Part shown: in pieces, positions 9,651 to 17,103 of the stretch
Layout: each line of letters starts with the position of its first letter
How positions within the stretch are numbered: the first letter of the stretch is position 1
Assembly: GCF_900100795.1 (NCBI RefSeq)
Contig: NZ_FNCO01000008.1
Location: 248,001-312,000 of the forward strand
Length of the DNA stretch: 64,000 nucleotides
Reading direction: 5' to 3'
From: Pseudomonas abietaniphila
GTDB taxonomy: Bacteria; Pseudomonadota; Gammaproteobacteria; Pseudomonadales; Pseudomonadaceae
Notes under the pieces: model-generated
The model's database searches: none
Seen by the model: the letters and a program-made list of their open reading frames with translations, nothing else
What the model was told of the DNA's origin: nothing
Made by a program: the position numbers and the translations under genes

Positions 9651-10526
9651 ATGGCTATCAGGGACACAGAATCGCTGGAGCATCCTCTTCAGCGCTTTTA
9701 TACCTCGGTCCGACCTCAGCCGACTTTTCAGTGGGAGCGTTACCAGCAACGTGACGTGCTGGTGATCAATCACCCTCAATGCCAGGCCGTGTTCAGTCGC
9801 CAAGGTGGGCAACTCCTGCACTTTCAACCGGCCGGTCAAAAGCCGTGGCTGTGGTGCGCGGCGCAGTGGCCGCAGGTCGGGGCGATTCGCGGCGGCGTGC
9901 CTGTGTGCTGGCCATGGGTCGGGCGTCATCCCGGCGAAGGCGGCTGGCCGGCCAACGGATGGGGGCGTCTGCTCGACTGGAAACTGATCGAAAGCCAGGA
10001 GCACGATGCTGGCGTTTCGCTGCATTGGCGCCTTTCGTTATGGGACTGGCAGGCCGATCTCTATGCCGAATTGGGCCAGAGCATGGACTTGCGTCTGGAG
10101 ACGCAACACGAGGACAGCGAACCCTGTCAGTTCGGTCATGCCTTACACGCCTATTGGCGTATAAGCGACATCGCAGACGTTGCGCTGGAGGGCCTGGATG
10201 GCGTTCAGGGTTACGACGAGATCAGTCGCAGTGCCTGTGAGCAGAAGGGTGAATTGAGAGTGCTGGGCAGCTGTCAGCGGGTCTTCGAGCATGCCGGTTC
10301 ACTGCAACTGTACGACGATGCCTGGCAGCGGCGTTTGAACATTGACACCTGCGACAGCGTCAACACGGCGGTCTGGCATCCGGGCAGTCGACCCTTGCTG
10401 GGTGTAGCGGGCAATGAAGCGACAGGATTTCTGCGGGTAGAGGCCGTGTCTGGCGTCGACGACTGCCTGAGCCTGGCACCGGGGGAGCAGGCTCGCTTGA
10501 GTTTGCAGGCGAGGCTGGTGCATTAG
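9651..10526 (+). CDS. D-hexose-6-phosphate mutarotase
   Basis: This 291-residue aldose-1-epimerase family protein (YeaD type) interconverts alpha and beta glucose-6-phosphate, fitting its place between the glucose importer and Zwf. Visible features are RGGVPVCWPWVGRHP near residues 82-96 (phosphate and sugar contact region), a HALHAYWRISDI segment with the conserved His pair, and a beta-rich fold. The ATG at 9651 gives the usual length. It is convergent with hexR, with only eight bases between the stops, and no terminator lies between them. Confidence 0.85.
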   Translation: MAIRDTESLEHPLQRFYTSVRPQPTFQWERYQQRDVLVINHPQCQAVFSRQGGQLLHFQPAGQKPWLWCAAQWPQVGAIRGGVPVCWPWVGRHPGEGGWPANGWGRLLDWKLIESQEHDAGVSLHWRLSLWDWQADLYAELGQSMDLRLETQHEDSEPCQFGHALHAYWRISDIADVALEGLDGVQGYDEISRSACEQKGELRVLGSCQRVFEHAGSLQLYDDAWQRRLNIDTCDSVNTAVWHPGSRPLLGVAGNEATGFLRVEAVSGVDDCLSLAPGEQARLSLQARLVH

Positions 10527-10534
10527 GCAACCCC

Positions 10535-11404
10535 TCAATTCAATTCATCATCCGCCGGATACCGGCTGGCGTTGAGGCTTTCCTTGATTTTGCGCAGGTG
10601 CGGCTGGAAATCCACGCCCCGGCGCAGGGTCATGCCCGTGGCGAGCACGTCCAGTACGGTCAGCTGGATGATGCGTGAGGTCATCGGCATATAGATGTCG
10701 GTGTCCTCCGGCAGCGGGATGTTCAGGCTCAGCGTGCTGGCCTTGGCCAGCGGCGAATCGGCGGCGGTCAGCCCCAGCACCGACGCGCCGTTTTCCCGTG
10801 CGATGCGCGCCACTTCCACCAGTTCGCGCGTGCGGCCGGTGTAGGAAATGATCACGAACAGCTCACCCGTGTGCGCCACCGACGCCAGCATGCGTTGCAT
10901 CAACACATCGGCATGGGCCGTGACCGCCAGATTGAAGCGGAAGAATTTGTGCTGCGCGTCCAGCGCAACGGGAGCCGAAGCGCCGAGGCCGAAGAAGTGA
11001 ATCTGTCGCGCCTGGATCAACAGGTCAACGGCCTTGCTGATCAGGTTCGGGTCGAGCACCTGACAGACACTGTCCAGTGACGCGATGGCGCTGGCGAAAA
11101 TCTTGCGGGTGTAGGCTTCCGGATTATCATCGGCTTCAACCGCGCGGCTGACGTAGGCGGCGCCGCTGGCCAGGCTCTGCGCCAGTTGCAGCTTGAGTTC
11201 GGGATAGCCACTGACATCGAACGAGCGGCAGAAGCGGTTGACGGTGGGTTCACTGACCTTGGCCGCCTGCGCCAGCGCGGCAATGCTGAAGCGCGTGGCC
11301 TGCTGAGGGTTGGTCAGGATCACCTCGGCGACCTTGCGCTCGGCCTTGTTCAATTCTTCAAGACGACTCTGGATCTGCTCCAGAAGATTGCGTACGCGGT
11401 CCAT
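10535..11404 (-). CDS. hexR: HexR, RpiR-family repressor of central sugar catabolism
   Basis: This 289-residue repressor senses 2-keto-3-deoxy-6-phosphogluconate and controls zwf-pgl-eda, edd-glk and gap in Pseudomonas. The N-terminal HTH_6 domain (about 1-78) includes KVSEPTVNRFCRSF as the recognition helix. The C-terminal SIS sugar-phosphate domain (about 120-260) includes HFFGLGASAPVALDAQHKF and ISYTGRTRELV. It is transcribed away from zwf, and its operator is in the shared 231-base gap. Confidence 0.94.
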   Translation of the reverse strand: MDRVRNLLEQIQSRLEELNKAERKVAEVILTNPQQATRFSIAALAQAAKVSEPTVNRFCRSFDVSGYPELKLQLAQSLASGAAYVSRAVEADDNPEAYTRKIFASAIASLDSVCQVLDPNLISKAVDLLIQARQIHFFGLGASAPVALDAQHKFFRFNLAVTAHADVLMQRMLASVAHTGELFVIISYTGRTRELVEVARIARENGASVLGLTAADSPLAKASTLSLNIPLPEDTDIYMPMTSRIIQLTVLDVLATGMTLRRGVDFQPHLRKIKESLNASRYPADDELN

Positions 11405-11515
11405 TCAAAGTCCTTCTCGTGAAGCGGCAACAGGCTGATTAGAGGGCCTTTATTAAAAAGGTGTGCATCAGGCCCTTTAGCCTGTAGCAAAGGTGGCCTA
11501 TCGTACTGAGGGCCT

Positions 11516-11529
11516 GTGGTGATCACCAC
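11516..11529. promoter_or_regulatory. Perfect 14-base palindrome in the hexR-zwf gap
   Basis: GTGGTGATCACCAC is fully self-complementary. It sits 26 bases from the HexR-like site and shares the GTGGT half-site, so it may be a second repressor contact or the hexR-facing operator. Confidence 0.45.
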
Positions 11530-11554
11530 TGTAATGTGGTTTTGCAAGAAATGT

Positions 11555-11570
11555 TGTGGTTATTACTACA
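11555..11570. promoter_or_regulatory. Probable HexR operator upstream of zwf
   Basis: TGTGGTTATTACTACA matches its reverse complement at 12 of 16 bases and has the known HexR half-sites (TTGT, with spacer, then ACA). It lies 65 bases before the zwf ATG, where the repressor acts in other Pseudomonas. Confidence 0.7.
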
Positions 11571-11635
11571 TTTGGCCTTGAGTAACGCCTTTAAAAAAGG
11601 TATTTGTAGCCTAACTTGATAAAAGAACCAACATT

Positions 11636-13105
11636 ATGCTCTCGATTACGGTTGAACCGTGCACATTTGCCTTGTTCGGCGCCTTGGGCGACCTGGCGGT
11701 GCGCAAACTGTTTCCCGCGCTGTACCAGCTGGACCGTGCCGGACTGCTGCATGCCGAGACCCGAATCCTTGCCCTGGCGCGTGAACCCGGTACGCCAGAG
11801 GAGCATCTGGCCTACATCGACAAAAACCTGCGCCGCTTCGTACCCGAGGTTCAGCTCGAGAGTGAACACGTGGAGCGTTTTCAAGCGCGCCTGAGCTACC
11901 TGCACGTGGATTTCCTCAGAGGCGATGATTACGTCGCGCTGGCTGAAGCCGTGGGCGATGCGCAGACCATGATCGCGTACTTCGCCACGCCGGCCTCGGT
12001 CTACGGCGGGATCTGCGAAAACCTGGCGCGGGTCGGTCTGGCCGATCGCACGCGCGCGGTGCTGGAAAAGCCGATCGGTCATGACCTGGCGTCTTCGCGT
12101 CGGGTCAACGATGCCGTCGCCAAGTTTTTCCCGGAGAACCGCGTCTACCGGATCGACCACTATCTGGGCAAAGACACCGTTCAGAACCTGATCGCGCTGC
12201 GGTTTGCCAACAGCCTGTTCGAAACCCAATGGAACCAGAACTACATTTCCCACGTCGAGATTACGGTGGCGGAGAAAGTAGGCATCGAGGGGCGTTGGGG
12301 GTATTTCGACCAGGCGGGCCAGCTGCGCGACATGATTCAGAACCACCTGTTGCAGCTGCTGTGCCTGATTGCGATGGACCCGCCCAGCGACCTGTCCGCC
12401 GACAGTATCCGCGATGAGAAGGTCAAGGTGCTCAAGGCACTGGCGCCGTTCACTCCGGAGCGCCTGGCCACCCAAGTGGTGCGCGGGCAGTACATCGCCG
12501 GCTACAGCGAAGGCAAACCGGTTCCCGGTTATCTGGAAGAGGAGAACTCCAACACCCAGAGCGACACCGAAACGTTTGTTGCCATTCGGGCCGATATCCG
12601 TAACTGGCGTTGGGCGGGGGTTCCGTTTTATCTGCGCACCGGCAAACGCATGCCGCAGAAGCTGTCGCAGATCGTGATCCACTTCAAGGAACCGCCGCAC
12701 TACATCTTTGCCCCTGAACAGCGGATGCAGATCAGCAACCGCCTGATCATTCGCCTGCAGCCTGATGAAGGCATTTCGCTGCAAGTGATGACCAAGGATC
12801 AGGGGCTGGATAAAGGCATGCAACTGCGCAGCAATCCCTTGCAACTGAGCTTCTCCGACGCTTACCGCAGCGCCCGTATTCCGGACGCCTACGAGCGGTT
12901 GTTGTTGGAGGTCATGCGTGGCAATCAAAACCTGTTTGTCCGCAAAGATGAGATCGAGTATGCGTGGCAATGGTGCGACCAGCTGATTGCAGGCTGGAAG
13001 AAGGCGGGCGATGCGCCCAAGCCTTACGCCGCGGGCTCTTGGGGCCCGATGAGTTCCATTGCGCTCATTACTCGTGACGGGAGGTCCTGGTATGGCGATA
13101 TGTGA
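11636..13105 (+). CDS. zwf: Glucose-6-phosphate 1-dehydrogenase
   Basis: This 489-residue cytoplasmic enzyme oxidises glucose-6-phosphate to 6-phosphogluconolactone with NAD(P)+. The N-terminal dinucleotide fold shows FGALGDLAVRKLFPAL near residues 14-29, and the active-site signature RIDHYLGK spans 172-179. It also has EKPIGHD before it and a C-terminal domain of normal size. It is the first gene of zwf-pgl-eda, and its 3' end overlaps pgl by 14 bases. HexR control is expected from the upstream operator. Confidence 0.96.
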   Translation: MLSITVEPCTFALFGALGDLAVRKLFPALYQLDRAGLLHAETRILALAREPGTPEEHLAYIDKNLRRFVPEVQLESEHVERFQARLSYLHVDFLRGDDYVALAEAVGDAQTMIAYFATPASVYGGICENLARVGLADRTRAVLEKPIGHDLASSRRVNDAVAKFFPENRVYRIDHYLGKDTVQNLIALRFANSLFETQWNQNYISHVEITVAEKVGIEGRWGYFDQAGQLRDMIQNHLLQLLCLIAMDPPSDLSADSIRDEKVKVLKALAPFTPERLATQVVRGQYIAGYSEGKPVPGYLEEENSNTQSDTETFVAIRADIRNWRWAGVPFYLRTGKRMPQKLSQIVIHFKEPPHYIFAPEQRMQISNRLIIRLQPDEGISLQVMTKDQGLDKGMQLRSNPLQLSFSDAYRSARIPDAYERLLLEVMRGNQNLFVRKDEIEYAWQWCDQLIAGWKKAGDAPKPYAAGSWGPMSSIALITRDGRSWYGDM

Positions 13106-13811
13106 ACTTGAATTTCCGGCTGGCCTGAAAACCCGCGAATTCGATAACCCTGAAGGGCTGGCCAGCGCGCTGGCCGACCATGTGGCTGAGCGTCTTGCGG
13201 CGGCCATTGCCCATAACCCGCACGGCGTCGCAACGTTGGTGGTGTCCGGGGGCAAAAGTCCCGTGGCATTCTTTCAGGCGTTGGCGCAGAAGCCGATTCA
13301 GTGGTCCAAGGTCTGCATCAGTCTGGCCGATGAGCGCTGGGTGCCGACCGAGCATGCCGACAGCAATGCCGGCCTGCTTAAGCGCTACCTCTTTCAGGGG
13401 CCCGCAGCAGAGGCCGGTTTTTTCAGCCTGTATCGTCCGACCACTACGCTGGACGAGGCCGCAGCGGCGACGGATGAAGCGCTCAAAGAGCTGCCGAAAA
13501 TCGATGTGCTGGTCCTGGGCATGGGCGACGACGGCCATACGGCCTCGCTGTTCCCTGATAGCCCAAATTTGGCCGAAGCGCTGGACCTGGACAGCACGCG
13601 TCGCTGCCTGCCCATGCTTGCGCCGAGCATACCCCATCAGCGTCTGACGATGACGCGTTCCCTGTTGGCGTCGGCAACGACACCGATCCTGTCCATTTCC
13701 GGGCAGGCGAAGCTGGAAACCCTGCGCAAGGCGCTGGCGGGCGACGACCTCGCCGAAATGCCGGTGCGTGCGTTCCTTAACCCGTCTTTAGAGATTTACT
13801 GGTGCCCATAA
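13092..13811 (+). CDS. pgl: 6-phosphogluconolactonase
   Basis: This 239-residue enzyme hydrolyses 6-phosphogluconolactone. Motifs are SGGKSP near residue 53, DERWVP near 85 and GMGDDGHTASLFP near 144-156. I chose the ATG at 13092, inside the end of zwf, because GGGAGG (13079-13084) lies at a good distance. An earlier in-frame start would add an atypical leader. It lies between zwf and eda and is translationally coupled to zwf. Confidence 0.94.
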   Translation: MAICELEFPAGLKTREFDNPEGLASALADHVAERLAAAIAHNPHGVATLVVSGGKSPVAFFQALAQKPIQWSKVCISLADERWVPTEHADSNAGLLKRYLFQGPAAEAGFFSLYRPTTTLDEAAAATDEALKELPKIDVLVLGMGDDGHTASLFPDSPNLAEALDLDSTRRCLPMLAPSIPHQRLTMTRSLLASATTPILSISGQAKLETLRKALAGDDLAEMPVRAFLNPSLEIYWCP

Positions 13812-13828
13812 GCAAAGGATCAGCCGCC

Positions 13829-14503
13829 ATGGAAAATACCCAAGTGAAACAGCCGTTGAATAGCATGGCGAGCAAGATTGCCCAGATCGACGAACTCTGC
13901 AAAAAAGCAAAGATTCTGCCGGTCATCACCATTGCACGCGAACAGGATGTGCTGCCGCTGGCCGATGCGCTGGCGGCAGGCGGCCTGAACGCGCTGGAAA
14001 TCACCCTGCGTTCCGAATTCGGCCTCAAGGCCATTCGCATGCTGCGCGATGCGCGTCCTGAACTGAGTGTCGGTGCTGGCACCATTCTCGACCGCCACAT
14101 GCTCAAGGCCGCGGAAGAAGCCGGTTCACAATTCATCGTCACGCCCGGCAGCACGCAGGACCTACTGGAGGCCGGTGCCCAGAGCGAACTGCCGCTGCTG
14201 CCGGGCATCAGCAGCGCGTCGGAAATCATGATCGGTTATGCGCTGGGCTATCGCCGCTTCAAGCTGTTCCCGGCTGAAATCAGCGGCGGCGTCGGCGCGA
14301 TCAAAGCGTTGGGCGGTCCATTCCCGGAAGTGCGCTTTTGCCCAACGGGCGGCGTCAGCGCCGCGAACCTGAAGAACTACATGGCACAGCCCAACGTGAT
14401 GTGCGTGGGCGGTACCTGGATGATCGACAACGCATGGGTGAAGAGCGGCGATTGGGGTCGTATCACCGATGCCACGGCCGAGGCGATCGCGTTGTTCGAC
14501 TGA
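13829..14503 (+). CDS. eda: KDPG/KHG aldolase
   Basis: This 224-residue class I aldolase splits 2-keto-3-deoxy-6-phosphogluconate into pyruvate and glyceraldehyde-3-phosphate. Visible motifs are NALEITLRSEFGLKAI, GAGTILD, and RRFKLFPAE with the Schiff-base Lys. GGVSAANLKNYM forms the phosphate site. I prefer the ATG at 13829, with AAAGGA before it, to the in-frame GTG at 13802, which overlaps pgl. It ends the zwf operon and is followed by a structured region and a terminator. Confidence 0.95.
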   Translation: MENTQVKQPLNSMASKIAQIDELCKKAKILPVITIAREQDVLPLADALAAGGLNALEITLRSEFGLKAIRMLRDARPELSVGAGTILDRHMLKAAEEAGSQFIVTPGSTQDLLEAGAQSELPLLPGISSASEIMIGYALGYRRFKLFPAEISGGVGAIKALGGPFPEVRFCPTGGVSAANLKNYMAQPNVMCVGGTWMIDNAWVKSGDWGRITDATAEAIALFD

Positions 14504-14517
14504 TTGAATGATGTCTA

Positions 14518-14604
14518 CGCCCCAAGGATTGATCTTCGACAGCTCCGGTTCATGACGAAGCTGCTCTAATCATCGACAGATGATGAATTCAGCGCCTTGG
14601 GGCG
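14518..14604 (+). ncRNA. Candidate structured RNA (three-stem junction) in the eda 3' region
   Basis: A closing stem pairs CGCCCCAAGG (14518-14527) with CCTTGGGGCG (14595-14604), all 10 bases. Inside are two hairpins: CAGCT/AGCTG with an inner CG/CG (14540-14563), and ATCATC-GACA-GATGAT (14569-14584). Together they make a compact three-way junction of 87 bases, and an intrinsic terminator follows 35 bases later. It could be a 3'-UTR-derived small RNA or a stability element. I do not recognise it as a named family. Confidence 0.45.
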
Positions 14605-14638
14605 CCGCTACAGAAGTCGTTGTTGCATGGCTATTTTG

Positions 14639-14672
14639 ACGGTGCTCCTTGGTCGGGAGCGCCGTTTTTTTT
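14639..14672 (+). terminator. Intrinsic terminator of zwf-pgl-eda
   Basis: ACGGTGCTCC pairs with GGAGCGCCGT (one G-T pair) and is followed by eight T. Confidence 0.88.
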
Positions 14673-14838
14673 GCTCTTTTTTCGGGGGCTATAAATATGT
14701 ACCGCAGTCGAGCCAGATCGGGCGCGTATCTTTGCACTTCCTTTGTTAGTTGGCTTTTCCATGAAGCTCTTTGGCGGTACCTCTTACGCGGGTGGGGGGG
14801 CCGCTTTTTTTTGCCTGCTTAATGGGGCGCTTAGCGAA

Positions 14839-16047
14839 TCATGCCAGCGCGCGCAATGCCTTGGTCAGGTGCGCAACGTCGTCGGCTGAGGTGATAAAGC
14901 CAGGCGTGATACGGATGCATGGGCCACACGCCGAACCCTGTCTTGCGACGGCAAAGATCCCGTGCTCGTCCAGCAGCCTCTGCGTCATGAGCGGCTGGTC
15001 GTGGTGGTGGGTGAAGCGAAACGAGGTGATGCCGCAATAGAGGCGCGGATCATCCGGGGTGAGGACTTCAATGCCTTGCATCGTGCGCGCTTCGCGTACC
15101 CACAGGTCTCGCAGATACGCCAGACGTGCACCTTTGACAGCCGAGCCGCCCAGCGCGCGGTGTTCTTCCAACACCTTGGTCAGCGTCATCAGCGCCGGAA
15201 TGTTCGGCGTGCCGTAGGGCGCAAGGCCCAGAATGTCGTCAACGGGGTAACGTCTGTCGCCCATGTCCGGGTCAATGGCAGACAGCCTTTCTTTCCTGAC
15301 ATGAATGAAACCCAGGCTCAGGGGCGCGCCCATCCATTTCTGCAAATTGAAGCCGGCAAAGGCCACGCCCAACTCCGCCAGATTGAAATCCAGCTGACCC
15401 AGCGCATGGGCGCCGTCGAGCATCACATCGATGCCATGCTCTGTCGCGGCGTGTGCAATCGCCTCCACCGGCATCACCAGTCCCGTGCGATGGGTGACGT
15501 GGGTCAGGGCCATCAGCTTGATGCGTGGATAAGCCGCGAAGGCGTCGCGATAGGTCCGCAGCAAGGACTCGTAACTGGCAGGGTGCGCATGGGTGATCTC
15601 AATCACTTCTACGCCGCGTGTTTTTTCGAGCCAGCGCATCGCGGTCTGCACGCTGTTGTAATCCAGGTCGCTGATCAGCACCTGGTCGCCAGGCTTCAGG
15701 CCGTTGTAGTTGCGTATCAGCGATTGCAGGGACTCTGACGCGCAGCGGGTGAGGGCGATCTCTTCAGTTGGCACGCCGATCAGCGTCGCCAGATCGGCAC
15801 GGATCAGTTCGCTGTCCTGGGTATCGAAGCGCTGGCGTACATACACCGAGTTGCTGCGGTTCACATACGCCAGATGCTCTTCGTACGTTTTCAGCACCTC
15901 GCGGGTCATGCGCCCGAAATAGCCGTGTTCAAAGTTGATCGGGCCCGGCTCCACGTCATATTGGCGCGCAACGTCTCGCCAAAAAGACTCATCGCGGGCG
16001 CGTTCGAGTGCCGATTCCATTCCAGCAGGTTGAACACTGTTCATCAC
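14839..16047 (-). CDS. Class V aminotransferase (isopenicillin N epimerase-like)
   Basis: This 402-residue PLP-dependent enzyme has fold type I. The Asp that holds the pyridine nitrogen is in MLDGAHALGQLD, and the Schiff-base Lys is in FNLQKWMGAPL. The N-terminus (PINFEHGYFGRM) resembles isopenicillin-N epimerase/cysteine desulfurase-like proteins. Only one Cys-rich stretch (SACGPCIRI) occurs near the C-terminus. The substrate cannot be told from sequence. It stands alone between eda and a DUF3820 gene, with 23 bases to the latter, so the two may be co-transcribed. Confidence 0.8.
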   Translation of the reverse strand: MMNSVQPAGMESALERARDESFWRDVARQYDVEPGPINFEHGYFGRMTREVLKTYEEHLAYVNRSNSVYVRQRFDTQDSELIRADLATLIGVPTEEIALTRCASESLQSLIRNYNGLKPGDQVLISDLDYNSVQTAMRWLEKTRGVEVIEITHAHPASYESLLRTYRDAFAAYPRIKLMALTHVTHRTGLVMPVEAIAHAATEHGIDVMLDGAHALGQLDFNLAELGVAFAGFNLQKWMGAPLSLGFIHVRKERLSAIDPDMGDRRYPVDDILGLAPYGTPNIPALMTLTKVLEEHRALGGSAVKGARLAYLRDLWVREARTMQGIEVLTPDDPRLYCGITSFRFTHHHDQPLMTQRLLDEHGIFAVARQGSACGPCIRITPGFITSADDVAHLTKALRALA

Positions 16048-16070
16048 GTCCCTCGCTCGTCGGGAAGAAA

Positions 16071-16334
16071 TCAGGTAAACCGAATAGGCGTTTTCAACGG
16101 GCTTTCGCGCAACGGTTCGCGAGGGCGGGTCCTCAGCGGATCAAGCAAGCCCGACAACCCGTTGTGATCGACCTCGTGCATCAGCGCCAGCAGGCTCCCC
16201 AGCTCTCCCGTCGGGAACCCCTGGCGGGCGAACCAGTTCAGGTAATCGCCCGGCAAGTCGGCCAGCAGGCGCCCCTTGTATTTGCCATAGGGCATTTCTC
16301 GCGTCACCAAAAGTTTAAGTTTCTCGGGATTCAT
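16071..16334 (-). CDS. DUF3820 family protein
   Basis: This 87-residue protein has the DUF3820 pattern MPYGKYKGRLLADLPGDYL, a short motif also seen in nuclease-linked and quorum-sensing-regulated proteins. Function is not established. I chose the ATG at 16334 because it gives the family N-terminus (MNPEKLKLLV). An in-frame TTG at 16358 would add eight residues. It is just upstream of the aminotransferase on the same strand. Confidence 0.75.
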   Translation of the reverse strand: MNPEKLKLLVTREMPYGKYKGRLLADLPGDYLNWFARQGFPTGELGSLLALMHEVDHNGLSGLLDPLRTRPREPLRESPLKTPIRFT

Positions 16335-16482
16335 GGCGCCGCCGTTGGTCTTTTTCAATGAACTTGAACGATACGTGCATTCTGCATGTACGCCAACCTA
16401 CAGATCATGCAGAACGCGAGATGTCACTGTGTCTTGAACTTCATAAATGATTGATAAATAAGAATATTATCTTTATAAAAAA

Positions 16483-16499
16483 CTGGCACGACGGCTGCA
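16483..16499 (+). promoter_or_regulatory. Sigma-54 (RpoN) promoter
   Basis: CTGGCACGACGGCTGCA matches the YTGGCACGRNNNTTGCW consensus at 16 of 17 positions, with the -24 GG and -12 GC correctly spaced. A start near 16510 would give a leader of about 57 bases to the ATG at 16567. The upstream stretch (16440-16480) is AT-rich, as enhancer-dependent promoters often are. Confidence 0.75.
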
Positions 16500-16566
16500 A
16501 TACCTCTTGTATCGAGTGTTTATCCACTTTAACTCTTCGATTAACCTGCCAGAAAGGAACTGCAAA

Positions 16567-17037
16567 ATGACAGATATCAATAAAGAAGCGATCTCGGTAC
16601 TGAATGATCTGATCGAGACCAGCATTGACGGCGAGAAAGGTTTTCACACAGCCGCTGAAGATATCAAGAACCCTGAAATCAAAGCGTACTTCCTTTCGCG
16701 TTCCTCCGAGTGCAAGTCCGCTGTTGCGGAGCTCCAAGCCGAAGTGCGAGCACTGGGCGGTGACCCGGATGACTCCTCCAGCGCCACTGGCGGTCTGCAC
16801 CGCCTGTGGGTCGAACTGAAAGCTGCTGTCACCGGCAAAAGCGATGAGGCAGTGCTGAATGAAGTTGAACGCGGTGAAGATCACGCGCTGAAAGCTTACA
16901 AAGAAGCCTCGCAAAAAGCGGTCGAGAAGAATCTGCCGGTCAACGTCACCGGCCTGATTCAGCGTCAGCTGACCGGTGTGCAGGCGAACCACGACAAAGT
17001 GAAAGCGTTGCGTGATTCCGTGCGTCGCGCCAGCTGA
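16567..17037 (+). CDS. DUF2383 four-helix-bundle protein (PA2169 family)
   Basis: This 156-residue helical protein has the ferritin-like DUF2383 pattern: VLNDLIETSIDGEKGF at the start, and Glu/His residues (EVERGEDHALKAY) that may bind metal. The role is unknown; related proteins appear in stress or low-oxygen sets in Pseudomonas. The ATG at 16567 follows an AAAGGAA ribosome site. Transcription probably starts at the sigma-54 promoter upstream, and a strong terminator ends it, so this is a single-gene unit. Confidence 0.85.
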   Translation: MTDINKEAISVLNDLIETSIDGEKGFHTAAEDIKNPEIKAYFLSRSSECKSAVAELQAEVRALGGDPDDSSSATGGLHRLWVELKAAVTGKSDEAVLNEVERGEDHALKAYKEASQKAVEKNLPVNVTGLIQRQLTGVQANHDKVKALRDSVRRAS

Positions 17038-17052
17038 TCCCTCGGGATTTTG

Positions 17053-17082
17053 AAAAAACGCCAGCTTGTCTGGCGTTTTTTT
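17053..17082 (+). terminator. Intrinsic terminator of the DUF2383 gene
   Basis: ACGCCAG-CTTGT-CTGGCGT with an A run before and a T run after. It can act in both directions and also lies close to the 3' end of the diguanylate cyclase gene on the other strand. Confidence 0.9.
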
Positions 17083-17103
17083 ATGTCTGACTTCCGTGTG
17101 TGT

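Larger units (their letters stand above)
14504..14838. other. 335-base gap after eda
   Basis: The first half holds a three-stem structure and the eda terminator. The second half has a TATAAA (14690-14695) and a weak GCGG/CCGC hairpin followed by eight T (about 14773-14814) on the plus strand. These could frame a small transcript, but the evidence is thin. No open frame here looks coding. Confidence 0.5.

Noticed and set aside
9457..9765. Two small open frames after oprB
   Set aside because: They run through two terminators and the mutarotase start, and have no ribosome site.
11591..13255. 554-codon frame antisense to zwf
   Set aside because: It overlaps a certain gene fully, has no recognisable motifs and has no ribosome site.
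16436..16465. AlgU-type promoter (GAACTT) before the DUF2383 gene
   Set aside because: There is no matching -10 box at the right distance, while the sigma-54 site nearby is far better.
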